DNA of 64,000 nucleotides from an uncultured Chitinophagaceae bacterium (GTDB lineage: Bacteria > Bacteroidota > Bacteroidia > Chitinophagales > Chitinophagaceae): the NCBI GenBank assembly GCA_937958995.1, contig CALGAP010000009.1:62001-126000 (forward strand), written 5' to 3'. Under the pieces are notes generated by a model, which did not search any database, was not told the DNA's origin, and worked only from the letters and a program-made list of their open reading frames with translations. Shown in pieces: positions 16,534-26,600 of the stretch (position 1 is its first letter; each line of letters starts with the position of its first letter). The translations under genes were made by a program, and so were the position numbers.

Positions 16534-19413
16534 ATGCCCTCAAAGCTAACTGTAAGGTTGTGGCTGACGTGTTGTTTATTGCTATTTGCCACAACGATTG
16601 TGTTTGCCCAGTCACGAACCGTCACGGGTAAAGTGACGGATGAAACCAAAGTACCCGTGGCGAATGCTACGGTTGCGGTAAAAGGTTCCAATGTAGCCAC
16701 CCAGACAGATGTAGACGGCAATTTCACCCTCACGGTTCCCGGCGCCAACGCCGTCATCGTCATCACCAGCGTCGGATTTCAAACAAAGGAAGTTCCTGTA
16801 GGCTCACTGCTCAACCTCGAGGTCAGCCTTACCACCACTACTTCACGCCTCGATGAAGTGGTAATTACCGGCTACACCGCGCAGAAGAAAAAAGACATCA
16901 CCGGCGCTGTTTCGGTGGTGGATGTTGACAACATGCGCCAGATACCTACCGGCACCCCTGAAAAAGCACTGCAGGGCCAGGCTTCGGGTGTTACTATCGT
17001 AAGCTCAGGGCAACCGGGCGGCGGTAGTAATATCCGTATCCGCGGCATCACCTCGGTAGGCAGCACCGACCCGCTGGTGATTATTGATGGTACGCCCGGC
17101 AGCATGCACGACCTGAACGTGTACGACATCGAGTCGATGCAGGTATTGAAAGACGCCGGCGCGGCTGCCATCTACGGTGTGCGCGGTTCCAACGGCGTAA
17201 TTGTGATTACTACCAAGAAAGGTAAAAGCGGAAAAGTAAGACTCACCTACGATGGCTATGTCGGCACCCAACGCCCGCTGAAAGATGGTTTCAATATTGC
17301 CAACACCATCGAGACCGCCAACGCGGTTCAGCAGTCTTACATCAACAGCGGACTTACACCGGCCAACAAACAGTACCGCGACGGCGCTACGCCGGTGATT
17401 CCCGATTACATTACTCCCACATCGGCTATGGAAGGAGATCCTAACACCGATCCTTCCTCTTACGCGCTGTACGACAACCAGATTACGCGGGCCAACAAAC
17501 AAGGTACCGACTGGTTTCACGAAATTTTCAAACCTGCACTGATCCACAGCCACAACGTTTCCGCGAGCGCAGCCAACAACCGCTCGTCATTTTATTTTTC
17601 ACTCGGCTATTTTGACCAGGAGGGCACGTTGATTGAAACATACCTGAAACGTTATTCAGCCAGGATCAACACGCAGTTTAATGTGCTCGACAAATTCAGG
17701 ATCGGGCAAAATGCGTATGTGTTTTACCGACAGAATCCCGGATTTAACAACCAGAACGAGGGCAATGCTATTTCGCACAGCTACCGGCAGAATCCTATCA
17801 TACCTGTATATGATATCATGGGCAATTTTGCGGGCACCGGTTCTCAAAACCTCGGAAACGCCCAGAACCCGGTAGCCAATATGCGCCGCACGCATAACAA
17901 TAAGGGAAATAACTGGCAGATAAACGGAAACGTGTTTGCGGAACTGGATTTCCTGCGTCACTTCACCGCGCGTACCAGCTTTGGCGGCACAATTGATAAC
18001 TATTATTACAATTCTTTCAGCTTTACCGCGTACGAAAATGCTGAGAACAACCGCAACCCGAATGCTTTTACTGAAAACAGCGGCTATAACAGCAGCTGGA
18101 CCTGGACAAACACTTTAACCTATAACAACGTGTTTGCCACTGTTCACAACCTGAAAGTGCTGGTAGGTTCAGAAGCTATCCAGAATTATGGAAGGGCCAT
18201 CAACGGTTCCCGAAGCGGCTATTTTATAACCGATCCCACCAATCTGACCGTTGACCCCAACCTGTGGACGCTGAATTTTGGTCCGCCCAACGGACAAACC
18301 ACCAGCAACATAAATGGTACACCTTATCAGAACGCGCTGTATTCATTGTTTGGCCGACTCGATTATAACTACGATGATAAGTACCTACTAAGCGCCACGC
18401 TGCGCCGTGATGGTTCTTCGGTGTTTGCCGAAGAAAACCGTTTCGGCTGGTTCCCCTCGATCACTGCCGGCTGGAGAATTTCGAGAGAAAGTTTTATGCA
18501 GGATGTCAGCTGGATCAATGATCTGAAATTGCGCGGCGGCTGGGGTAAACTGGGTTCCATCAGTAATATCAACTCCACCAACCCGTACAGTTTGTTTAAC
18601 CAGGCAGCGGCTAATTCATACTATGATATCAATGGTACCAACAACAGTTCTGTATTAGGTATCTATGCCAGCCAGATTGGTAATACCGAAACCACCTGGG
18701 AAGAAGATATCATTACCAACGTAGGTCTCGATGCCACCATTCTCAACAACAAACTAGACCTTTCCATTGAATGGTATAAGAAATCGATCAGCGGTTTGCT
18801 GTTTCGTCCTTTATCAGACGTGACAGTGGTAGGGGGCGCCACGCCGGCTTTCGTGAACGCGGGTAATATCGAAAACACGGGTATTGATGCGATGGTAACA
18901 TATCATGGCAGCATCAGCATGGATTTTAACTTTGATGTTACGCTCACTTTCACCTCTTACAACAATAAAGTGGTCAGCCTGCCGGCAGGTATCAAATATT
19001 ACGACAGGGGCAGTGCTGGTTCCGGGCGTATCGGTGCCTTCTCGCGATTGCAGCCAGGCCAGGCGCTGGGCGCATTCTTCGGCTATGAAGTGATAGGGCT
19101 GTTCCAGAGTGATGACGATGTAGCCAAATCGCCCACGCAGGAAGCTGCCGCTCCCGGCCGTTTGAAATACCGCGACGTGGATGGTAATGGACAGATAGAT
19201 GCGAATGACAGAACATTCTTCGGTAACCCCAATCCTGATTTTACCAGCGGGTTAAACATCAACGCATCGTATAAAGGATTTGATTTCTCCGCCTTCTTCT
19301 ACGCTTCTGTCGGAAATGATGTGATTAACTACGTGCGTTACTGGACAGATTTTCCGCAGGTATTTGACGGTGCTGTAAGTAAAGATGCAGTGTATAACAT
19401 TGTCATCCACTGA
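16534..19413 (+). pseudogene. SusC/RagA-type TonB-linked outer-membrane protein, C-terminus missing
   Basis: This 959-residue product starts with a signal peptide (LLLFATTIVFAQ). A carboxypeptidase-regulatory-like domain follows (TVTGKVTDETKVPVANATVAVKG, about 30-105), then the TonB-box-like LDEVVITGY, the plug (IRIRGITSVGSTDPLVIIDG) and most of the barrel. The end is abnormal: after VFDGAVSKDAVYN, where family members continue for some 100-150 residues of barrel ending in an aromatic residue, it stops with four unrelated residues. The downstream DNA resumes in another frame inside a SusD gene. A deletion of about 1.5 kb or more, or an assembly join, is the simplest reading. SusC proteins import oligosaccharides or peptides through the outer membrane; without its last strands this one should not fold. 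Confidence 0.85.
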
Positions 19414-19981
19414 AACCAGTTTCTGGGCACCTACCCAGATGGCTGCAAACAATGTAAACCTCATTCGCTTTTCTGATATTTTATTGTGGGCTGCTGAATG
19501 CGAAATAGAAATCGGCTCTGCAGAAAAAGCGCTGGAGTATGTGAATATGGTTCGTGCAAGGGCAGCGGATCCCGCCGGCTGGGTGTATGATAACAGCGAC
19601 TACGATGCCAACAACGCTCAATACGTCACGCAGACCACACCGGCGGATAATTACAAGATTGGTCTTTATCCGCCCGGTTCTTTCGACGACAAGGCTTACG
19701 CCATTAAAGCCATACGCTTCGAAAGAAGGCTGGAGCTGGCCATGGAAGGTCACCGCTTCTTCGACCTGCAACGTTGGGACAATGGCACCGGCACCGTGAT
19801 GGCGCCCGAACTGAACGCCTATGCCACTGCGGAAAAATCACGGCCTTCGATCTTTGCGATCAACCCCGGCGCCACATTTACCGCGAACAAGAATGAATAC
19901 TATCCCATTCCGCAACAGCAGATAGATATAAAGAATGCTGCCGGAGACATTAAATTGAAACAAAACCCGGGCTATAACTAA
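19414..19981 (+). pseudogene. SusD/RagB C-terminal fragment
   Basis: The readable frame opens before the susC stop, but SusD homology begins near FWAPTQMAANNVNLIRFSDI at about 19424. LLWAAECEIEIGSAEKALEY and AIRFERRLELAMEGHRFFDL are classic SusD C-terminal motifs, as is the end (YYPIPQQQIDIKN ... LKQNPGYN). A complete SusD is about 500-600 residues with a lipoprotein signal peptide; here roughly the last 185 residues remain, with no signal peptide and no initiation site of its own. It is in a different frame from susC. The preserved terminator downstream suggests that the 3' end is native. Confidence 0.85.
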
Positions 19982-20005
19982 ACACCTTCATGAGAAAAGC
20001 TCAAC

Positions 20006-20036
20006 AGAGGCGGGGAAACCTGCCTCTTGCTTTTTT
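20006..20036 (+). terminator. Intrinsic terminator behind the susD fragment
   Basis: AGAGGCGGG (20006-20014), loop GAAA, CCTGCCTCT (20019-20027), then TGC and TTTTTT (20031-20036). The outer AAAAGC/GCTTTT extend the stem across a bulge. Confidence 0.8.
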
Positions 20037-20038
20037 GG

Positions 20039-20046
20039 TACTTTTG
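20039..20046 (+). promoter_or_regulatory. -7 promoter element (TACTTTTG) of the RlmI-type gene
   Basis: TACTTTTG matches TAnnTTTG and ends 5 nt before the ATG at 20052. It lies directly after the T-tract of the preceding terminator. No -33 TTG is found at good spacing. Confidence 0.45.
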
Positions 20047-20051
20047 CGCCG

Positions 20052-21224
20052 ATGACCAAAGTATATCTCCGAAAAAAAATCAGCAACCGTGTTCTAAACG
20101 GGCATCCCTGGATTTTTGGCAACGAAATAAATAATATCGAAGGGGCTATTAACCCCGGTGATATTGCCGAAGTATATACGCACGACAAAAAGTTCCTGGG
20201 TAAAGGCTACCTGAATCCCCAATCGCAGATACAGGTGCGGCTGCTTACGCGCGACAAAAATGAAACCATAGACGAAGCATTTTTTCACCGCCGCTTATTG
20301 CAGGCCTGGAACTATCGCCAGCAATTGGGCTATATCGAAAACTGCCGTCTTGTTTTCGGCGAAGCCGACTACCTGCCGCAACTCATCATCGATAAGTTCA
20401 ACGATTATTTCGTGATACAAACGCTGGCGCTGGGCATCGATGTATGGAAGCCAGCCATCGTGAAAGCACTTGAAAATATTTTTCAGCCCAAAGGCATCTA
20501 TGAACGCAACGATGTGCCCGTGCGCGAACTGGAAGGATTGCCGCAACAAAAAGGATTTTTATCGGCTCCCTTCGATACTAAAATCACGATCAATGAAAAT
20601 GGTTTGAAGTTTTTCGTGGATGTGGAGAATGGGCAAAAGACAGGCTATTTCCTCGACCAGCAGGATAACCGCCGCGCTATTCAGCATATAGTGAAAGGTG
20701 CCGATGTGCTGGGTGCATTTACCTATACAGGTACTTTCGAAATTCACGCGGCGCACTATGGCGCCAAATCGGTTTTGGGCCTGGATATTTCGGAGAGTGC
20801 CGTGCAACAGGCCAATGCCAATGCAAAGCTCAACGGTCTTGAAAATATCTGCCGCTTCGAAGCTATGAATGCATTCGATGTGTTGAAAGCCTGGGCAAAA
20901 GAGGGAAGACAGTACGATGTGGTGATGCTCGACCCGCCATCGTTCACCAAAACAAGAGAAAATATTCAGAAAGCGATTACAGGTTATAAGGAAATCAACC
21001 TGCGTGGTATGAAACTGCTGAAGCCCGGCGGATTTTTGGTGACTTCAAGTTGTACCAACCTGGTGCCGCCGAACCTTTTTCTCGAGATCATCCAACTGGC
21101 GGCAAAAGATGCGCGCAGAAAACTGAGGCAGGTTACATTCCAGGCACAATCAGCCGATCACCCCATCATCTGGCAATGGGAGAACACACAATACCTTAAG
21201 TTCCTGATTGTACAGGTGGAATAA
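20052..21224 (+). CDS. rlmI: RlmI/RlmK-type 23S rRNA cytosine methyltransferase
   Basis: This 390-residue protein begins with a PUA RNA-binding domain (VYLRKKISNRVLNGHPWIFGNE, about 1-75). A linker domain and a C-terminal Rossmann methyltransferase domain follow: VLGAFTYTGTFEIHAAHYGA is the SAM loop, VLGLDISESAVQQANANAKLN the acidic strand, and DVVMLDPPSFTK the catalytic DPPSF motif. VTSSCTNLV carries a conserved Cys. Family members methylate C5 of a 23S rRNA cytosine (m5C1962 in E. coli). Orthology to RlmI is likely but the modified base is inferred. Confidence 0.88.
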   Translation: MTKVYLRKKISNRVLNGHPWIFGNEINNIEGAINPGDIAEVYTHDKKFLGKGYLNPQSQIQVRLLTRDKNETIDEAFFHRRLLQAWNYRQQLGYIENCRLVFGEADYLPQLIIDKFNDYFVIQTLALGIDVWKPAIVKALENIFQPKGIYERNDVPVRELEGLPQQKGFLSAPFDTKITINENGLKFFVDVENGQKTGYFLDQQDNRRAIQHIVKGADVLGAFTYTGTFEIHAAHYGAKSVLGLDISESAVQQANANAKLNGLENICRFEAMNAFDVLKAWAKEGRQYDVVMLDPPSFTKTRENIQKAITGYKEINLRGMKLLKPGGFLVTSSCTNLVPPNLFLEIIQLAAKDARRKLRQVTFQAQSADHPIIWQWENTQYLKFLIVQVE

Positions 21225-21230
21225 GACTAA

Positions 21231-21575
21231 TTAGTGCGCAACCTGGAATTTCCCGGAGTCGATTACCTTGCCGTTCTTATCTCTTAGCTGGAAGATGTAA
21301 ATACCACGGTAAAAATCATTCACGTCTACAATAGTCTTCGGCGTGATCTTGTTTACTTCATGTACTTTCTTTCCGGTGAGATTATATATCTGAAGTTGTA
21401 ATTGCGCTTTTTCGTCGGTCTGTTGAAAATCGAAAGTGATAAGTGAGGTGGCAGGGTTAGGATAGAAGCGGACCACTTTGACAACAGGTTCCCTCTGGGA
21501 TTGCTGGGGGCGATCCTGGGCTTTTACGTTGATAGACAATAAAAGGATTATGGATAATGCGTAAAAAATCCTCAT
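21231..21575 (-). CDS. Secreted orphan T9SS type A sorting domain protein
   Basis: From the ATG at 21575 the 114-residue product has a signal peptide (MRIFYALSIILLLSINVKAQ), a linker of about 13-15 polar residues, and then only a T9SS type A C-terminal domain: RFYPNPATSLITFDFQ, LQLQIYNLTGKKVHEV, FYRGIYIFQLRDKNGKV and a final SGKFQVAH. Such domains normally follow a large cargo and are removed by PorU after outer-membrane passage. Here there is essentially no cargo, so the gene is either the remnant of a larger protein or a minimal secreted peptide. It is convergent with rlmI (stops 6 nt apart). Confidence 0.8.
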   Translation of the reverse strand: MRIFYALSIILLLSINVKAQDRPQQSQREPVVKVVRFYPNPATSLITFDFQQTDEKAQLQLQIYNLTGKKVHEVNKITPKTIVDVNDFYRGIYIFQLRDKNGKVIDSGKFQVAH

Positions 21576-21716
21576 GAATGATGATATTTTACTATTTGAT
21601 CTCAAGATATTTCCTTTTAACCAAAATTACAACCCTTGTGCCATGAAATAATACGCAAAATAGGTGATTTATCTTACGGTCAGTAATGGTGAAAGCCCCT
21701 TTAACATTTTTATATT

Positions 21717-21971
21717 TTATTGACAGTCAATTGATTGCAGAAAGCGCTGCGGAGAGTCCACACTGATGCCAAACACTTCCGCATCCAGGTCGTTGTACAG
21801 GCCTATATTGTCGCGCACCTCGCACAGTTCTTTGGTGCACACGCTGGTGAAGGCCAGCGGGAAAAAAAGCAGCACTACTTTTTTGCCTTTGAGGTCTTCG
21901 AGGCTGACTTTGTTTTTGCCTGAATCGTATAACGTGAATGAGGGGGCTGGTGTTCCGGGCTTCAGGCTCAT
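21717..21971 (-). pseudogene. Truncated peroxiredoxin (AhpC/TSA family)
   Basis: The 84-residue frame matches the N-terminal half of an AhpC/TSA peroxiredoxin: APSFTLYDSGKNKVSLEDLKGKKVVL, then FPLAFTSVCTKELCEVRD with the peroxidatic Cys in TSVC, and EVFGISVDSPQRF. Family members continue for about 65-70 more residues, including the conserved Arg needed for catalysis, but here the frame ends with SIDCQ and a stop. The 110 nt up to the next gene hold no continuation in any frame that I can see. The gene therefore looks deleted at its 3' end and should be inactive. It starts 9 nt downstream of the preceding hypothetical gene, so the two share an operon. Confidence 0.75.
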
Positions 21972-21979
21972 AGTGTTTT

Positions 21980-22504
21980 TTATTGATGTCGTTCGATTGC
22001 TTTATGTCCGGTAGCGATCATATTTTGCTTCAACTCGGCATAACGGTCGGTAAAGCGGCGCATGGTATCGTATGATTTAACAAAACTGGATTCACGGTGG
22101 CCGATTGTTACCAACTGGCGAATGTTTTCGTTTTCGAGAAACAATACTTCGCCGCGTTTTATTTCATCTTCATAATAGCCGAAGTAAACAGTTTCGTATC
22201 TCTCGATGCAAATAGGGCGGCCATTGTCGAGGTAATAGGTTTCTGAATGCTCTATCGAATCGATCATATACCTGATCTCGAACTCCACCACCCTGCCATC
22301 GCGTTCGGTATAGTACCAGGTTTCTTTGTAAGTGCGGTCGGTGCCGATGTATTTGGTGAGCCAGAAAGTGCGCTGATATTTTAGTGAAAGACTGTCTGCG
22401 CGTTCTATCAAGCGGTCTATTCTTGTCCTCCAGTCGTAGCGTTGCGCAGAGGCGGCGGTGCTTATAAGCAGCATCAATATGGGGAGCAGCCGGTGGACCA
22501 TCAT
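21980..22504 (-). CDS. Secreted protein of unknown function
   Basis: This 174-residue product starts MMVHRLLPILMLLISTAASAQ, a clear signal peptide. The mature part has several beta-rich repeats of the type KYIGTDRTYKETWYYTERDGRVVEFEI, RPICIERYETVYFGYYE and KRGEVLFLENENIRQLV, which resemble periplasmic proteins that read as toxin-immunity-like or MORN-like sheets. I do not recognise a family. The truncated peroxiredoxin follows after 8 nt. It is probably periplasmic or surface-exposed. Confidence 0.7.
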   Translation of the reverse strand: MMVHRLLPILMLLISTAASAQRYDWRTRIDRLIERADSLSLKYQRTFWLTKYIGTDRTYKETWYYTERDGRVVEFEIRYMIDSIEHSETYYLDNGRPICIERYETVYFGYYEDEIKRGEVLFLENENIRQLVTIGHRESSFVKSYDTMRRFTDRYAELKQNMIATGHKAIERHQ

Positions 22505-22544
22505 ACTAAATTTAAGAATAAGGGAGCAGATGGGGAAAAGATTA

Positions 22545-23582
22545 TTAAAATCTCGGACACAACACTTTATCCAGCGAGCTGTTCTCCCTGTTCAGGAAAC
22601 CGATATACGCCACCGAAATTTCGAAGCCGCCTCTTCCCTGGCTGGCGGTTTTTAGCGGGGAAATGTTTACATCGTAACTGATGGCAACCGCTACCGGGCG
22701 CCGCTCGAGTTTCAATACCGGTATCAGTGCATCCTGCCAGCGAATGAAGGCGCCGGCATGAATGGTGTATAAGGGGTTCTCTTCTACAAAATCGCCGAGT
22801 TTGTACGAATACAAGGCCCCCCCGATGGTTTCGGCAAATGGCCCCTGAAAAGACTGATCGGCTTGTAGGGTGAGGTAAGAAAAATCGTCGATGTTGAACT
22901 TCACGCCTGCTGAAAAAACATACTTCGGGTTCAACTCAATATCCGCATTGCGGTAAAATGAATTTTTCGGTCGGTTGAGGTGATGATAAGCGGCGCCCAG
23001 GAACAGCATATTCATCTGGTCGCGGCCGAAGCTGGTATTGAAACTCATACCCACGCTGGCATCCCAGGTCATGAAATTGGGGGAGGGGAAATATTCTCCT
23101 ACGGGCAGCGAAGGATCAAAACCGCCGCCGCCGTATTGATTGTCGGTCGTGATCTTTGAAAAATCAACCGACTTGCGGATAAGTCCTCCCATCATACCCA
23201 GCGAGAGGAACATGGTCTTTTGATCGCTCAGTGATTTATGATAGTTGAATGCGGGCAGCAAATGGGTGGTGGTAAGGCCCGCGCTGCCTGCCTTATCGTA
23301 CAACACCTGCAGTCCCACGGTAATGAAATCATCATTCTTACGAATAGGCATTTTGTATTCCGCATTCAGCGAGCCGGTGCGGTAGCCGTTGGTCACGCTG
23401 TTCCACTGATCGCGGTACACGCCTTGCACGCGTACATCGCCGGTATATATGCCGGCCAGTGATGGGTTGCGCAAAAGCGGCGCCTCAAAAAACTGCGAGA
23501 AATGAATATCCTGACCCTTCGTGCTTTTTGCAAAGCAGACGGCGAGCGCAAAACAAAACCATATCGCTGTGAGACGTTTCAT
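22545..23582 (-). CDS. PorP/SprF family type IX secretion-associated outer-membrane protein
   Basis: The 345-residue product has a signal peptide (TAIWFCFALAVCFAKSTKGQ) followed by DIHFSQFFEAPLLRNPSLAGIYTGD, the standard opening of PorP/SprF proteins. VQGVYRDQWNSVTNGYRT and many alternating beta-strands of an outer-membrane barrel follow. Known members are encoded directly after a large type B CTD protein and are needed for its secretion and surface attachment. Here the giant PKD protein ends 20 nt upstream on the same strand, so the pair fits that arrangement exactly. Confidence 0.92.
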   Translation of the reverse strand: MKRLTAIWFCFALAVCFAKSTKGQDIHFSQFFEAPLLRNPSLAGIYTGDVRVQGVYRDQWNSVTNGYRTGSLNAEYKMPIRKNDDFITVGLQVLYDKAGSAGLTTTHLLPAFNYHKSLSDQKTMFLSLGMMGGLIRKSVDFSKITTDNQYGGGGFDPSLPVGEYFPSPNFMTWDASVGMSFNTSFGRDQMNMLFLGAAYHHLNRPKNSFYRNADIELNPKYVFSAGVKFNIDDFSYLTLQADQSFQGPFAETIGGALYSYKLGDFVEENPLYTIHAGAFIRWQDALIPVLKLERRPVAVAISYDVNISPLKTASQGRGGFEISVAYIGFLNRENSSLDKVLCPRF

Positions 23583-23602
23583 TGATTACTCATTTTTTGC
23601 CG

Positions 23603-26600
23603 CTACCTGATCAGGGTTACATTTCCTTTAAACGGTATAATCTGCGCATTGTCGCATACCAGTTCTATTATATAGACGTACACATCCTGCGGCGCAGGTC
23701 TTCCTTTATAAGTGCCATCCCATCCGCCACTCGGCGAACGGTCATTCACCATGAAATTTCTTTTCTCCCACACCAGTTCACCCCAGCGGTTGAATATTTT
23801 CATGCTGTTCACACGATGTATGCCGCGTCCGCGTGGCGCAAATATATCGTTGATGCCATCGCCGTTGGGCGAGAAGGTATTCGGGATAAAATAGTTTTCC
23901 GAACCACAGATAACCGTGATCGTTACTTCGCGCGATGACTTGCAACCATACACGTCCTCCACGCTTACTTTGTAAGTGGTGGTGAATTGCGGGTTGGCGT
24001 AAGGCACCGGACAATCAGTACAACTCAGCCTGTCGGGCGGCGTCCACCGGTATATGGCAATGCTGTCACTATAAGTCACCGGTATGTCGATACCGTTGCC
24101 CACGATTATCACCGGATCCTGCGCAATGTTGATGGTCGGGTTGGCCGGAACATACACCGGTTTGTACACCGTATCGCGGCAATCGAGTTGGTTGGCAGTG
24201 ATCAGCCTGATGTTATAATAGCCCGGTGTGCCGTAGGTAACGGTGGGAGAAGTGCTGCTGGAACTGCTGCCATTGCCCAGATTCCACGTCCAGGTGATGG
24301 CGGTGTCGGGACGAATCAGCTCACCCTGCAGGGGAAGTATATCATTTACACAGACAATACTGTCGCCATTGATGCGGGCAAACGGTGTGCCATATACGCG
24401 AACCGTATCGCGCATCATATTTTCGCAACCGGTTTGTGTTCTCACCAGGTGCGTAATTTCATAGGTGCCGGGTTGTGTATAAAAATGCGATGGATTGAGA
24501 TCGGCGGAAGTGTTTCCATCACCAAAGTCCCATAAGCGGTACACCACCGGGTCGTTGGGCGCCAGCGTATAGTTCTGGAAGGTAACTATGCCCGAATCGC
24601 AGAAGGCTCTCTTGTCCTTACCAAACAACGGCAATGCACCCAGCACTTCAATACGCGGGCTGCCGTTGATAGTAATCTGGCAATCCTGGTTGTCGGTCAA
24701 TATCAGGAATGGAGTATAATAGTTGGGCCTGCTGTAAAAATGCTGGAGGCTGAACGATTGCGTGGTGTCGGTAGCACCATCACCAAAATAGAAAGTGAAT
24801 TGCGTTGATGGCGGAGTCGACACGTTGAAATCGACAGTCAGTTCATTACAAGCCTGCACCGGGCTGTACACGATGTTGGTGTTCGCGCGCGGATCGTACA
24901 CGTTGATCTCGGAGCTGACTGAATCCGTGCAACCACCCGGTCCAACCAGGTGCAGTGTAGCGGTATAAGAGCCGAAATCGTTATAGAAATAAATCGGGTT
25001 CTGTTGTGTGCTGGTTTCTCCATCGCCAAAATCCCAGTAAAATGACTCATAGTCTTGTCCCTGGAAAGTGAACTTGGCGGCAATCGGCGGGCAGATGGTA
25101 GTGGTATCCGTTACCGAGAATGCCGGCTTGGGCGTTCTTACCAGTATGCGGTCATTCAGCACCATCGAATCCTGGCAACCCGCTTCATCGGTAATCACGA
25201 GTTTAACGGTGTAGTTGGAATCGGTGCCCGTATAAGTATGCGTGGGATTCTGGAGTATTGAAGTAGCACCATCACCAAATTCCCAGTACCAGCTGAGCGA
25301 TCTTCCTTTTGAAGTATCGGTAAACTGCACCGGTGCATCGGGGCACACCGCGGTGTAATCGGCAGTAAAACCGGCTTTCGGGCGTGTGATCAGGATGGAG
25401 TCGGGAAGCCTGTAAGTGTGCTGGCAGCCATCCTGGTCAACCACTGTCAGGCGAATGGTATAAATGCCCGTATCGGCAAATGCATGCGTGAATGGCGGCT
25501 GTGTCATCACTACCGGTGGCTGGCCATCATCAAAATCCCATCTCCATTCCTTGATGCTGCCTGCCGGTGTGGAAAGATCATTCAGTATGATGGGTGTATT
25601 GTTGCAACTGCCCACATTGGATACGGTGAAATTAGCGGTGGGACCGGTTACGGTTATCTGTCGCCTGGTGGTATCTGTACATCCATTGATGTCTGTTATC
25701 ACCAGCGTAATGGTATACGAGCCCGGTGTATTGAATCTTGCACTATAGTTACGGGAACCTTCCACAAATGCTCCATTATTTACCCTCCATTCGTACCTGG
25801 AGATATTTGCCGGAGTTCCGTTGGCAGTAGCAGTGAACAAATCGCCCCTGCAAAGGGTATCTTTGTTGATAGTGAAATCAGCGGTTTCCCCCACAAGCCT
25901 GATTAATTGCGAAGTGGTTTGACTGCAGCTGCCATTGGTCACCGTTAGTTTGACGGTATAATCTGCCAGCGCCGGGTAGGTAAACATGGTGTCGCCCTGG
26001 AAGGTAGCTGTTGAATTGGCCGGGTCGTCAAACTCCCAGAGATAGGAAACCGGTCCATAGGCCGGGTCGGTTTTGGATAAGTCTTCAAATAACACCACGC
26101 GTTTATCGTCGCAGTCCTGGAGCCTGTAGTTGAATGCAGCGATAGGAGGTTTGATATGAATGGTCTTGGTTACAGGCGTGCTCGGACAGAGGTCATTGTT
26201 GTAAGTAATCAGCGTCACGGTGAACGTGCCGGTGTCGGCATAGCTGTGCACAGGACTTAATTCTGCTGAAGTAGTGCTATCTTCAAAGTGCCACAGGTAC
26301 CGGTTGATGGGTGGTGTAATGGGAGAAAGGTTGGTGAAACTAACTTCCGAATTGGCGCAGGTGTCATCGATATTAATGCTGAAGTCTGCTGTTGGGGGCA
26401 CGCCTACTTTTACACCGCCGCTCACGGTTACAGTTTGCGTGCAACCTCCGTTGGTAGTAATGGTTAACGATACGGGATATGTGCCCGCAGTGTCATAAAC
26501 CTGCGACGGCGGATTCTGTACCGTGCTGGTATTTCCATTGCCAAAATCCCAAAGCCAGCTGGCCACACCATCAATAGCATTTACGGTGGCAGTAGGATTC

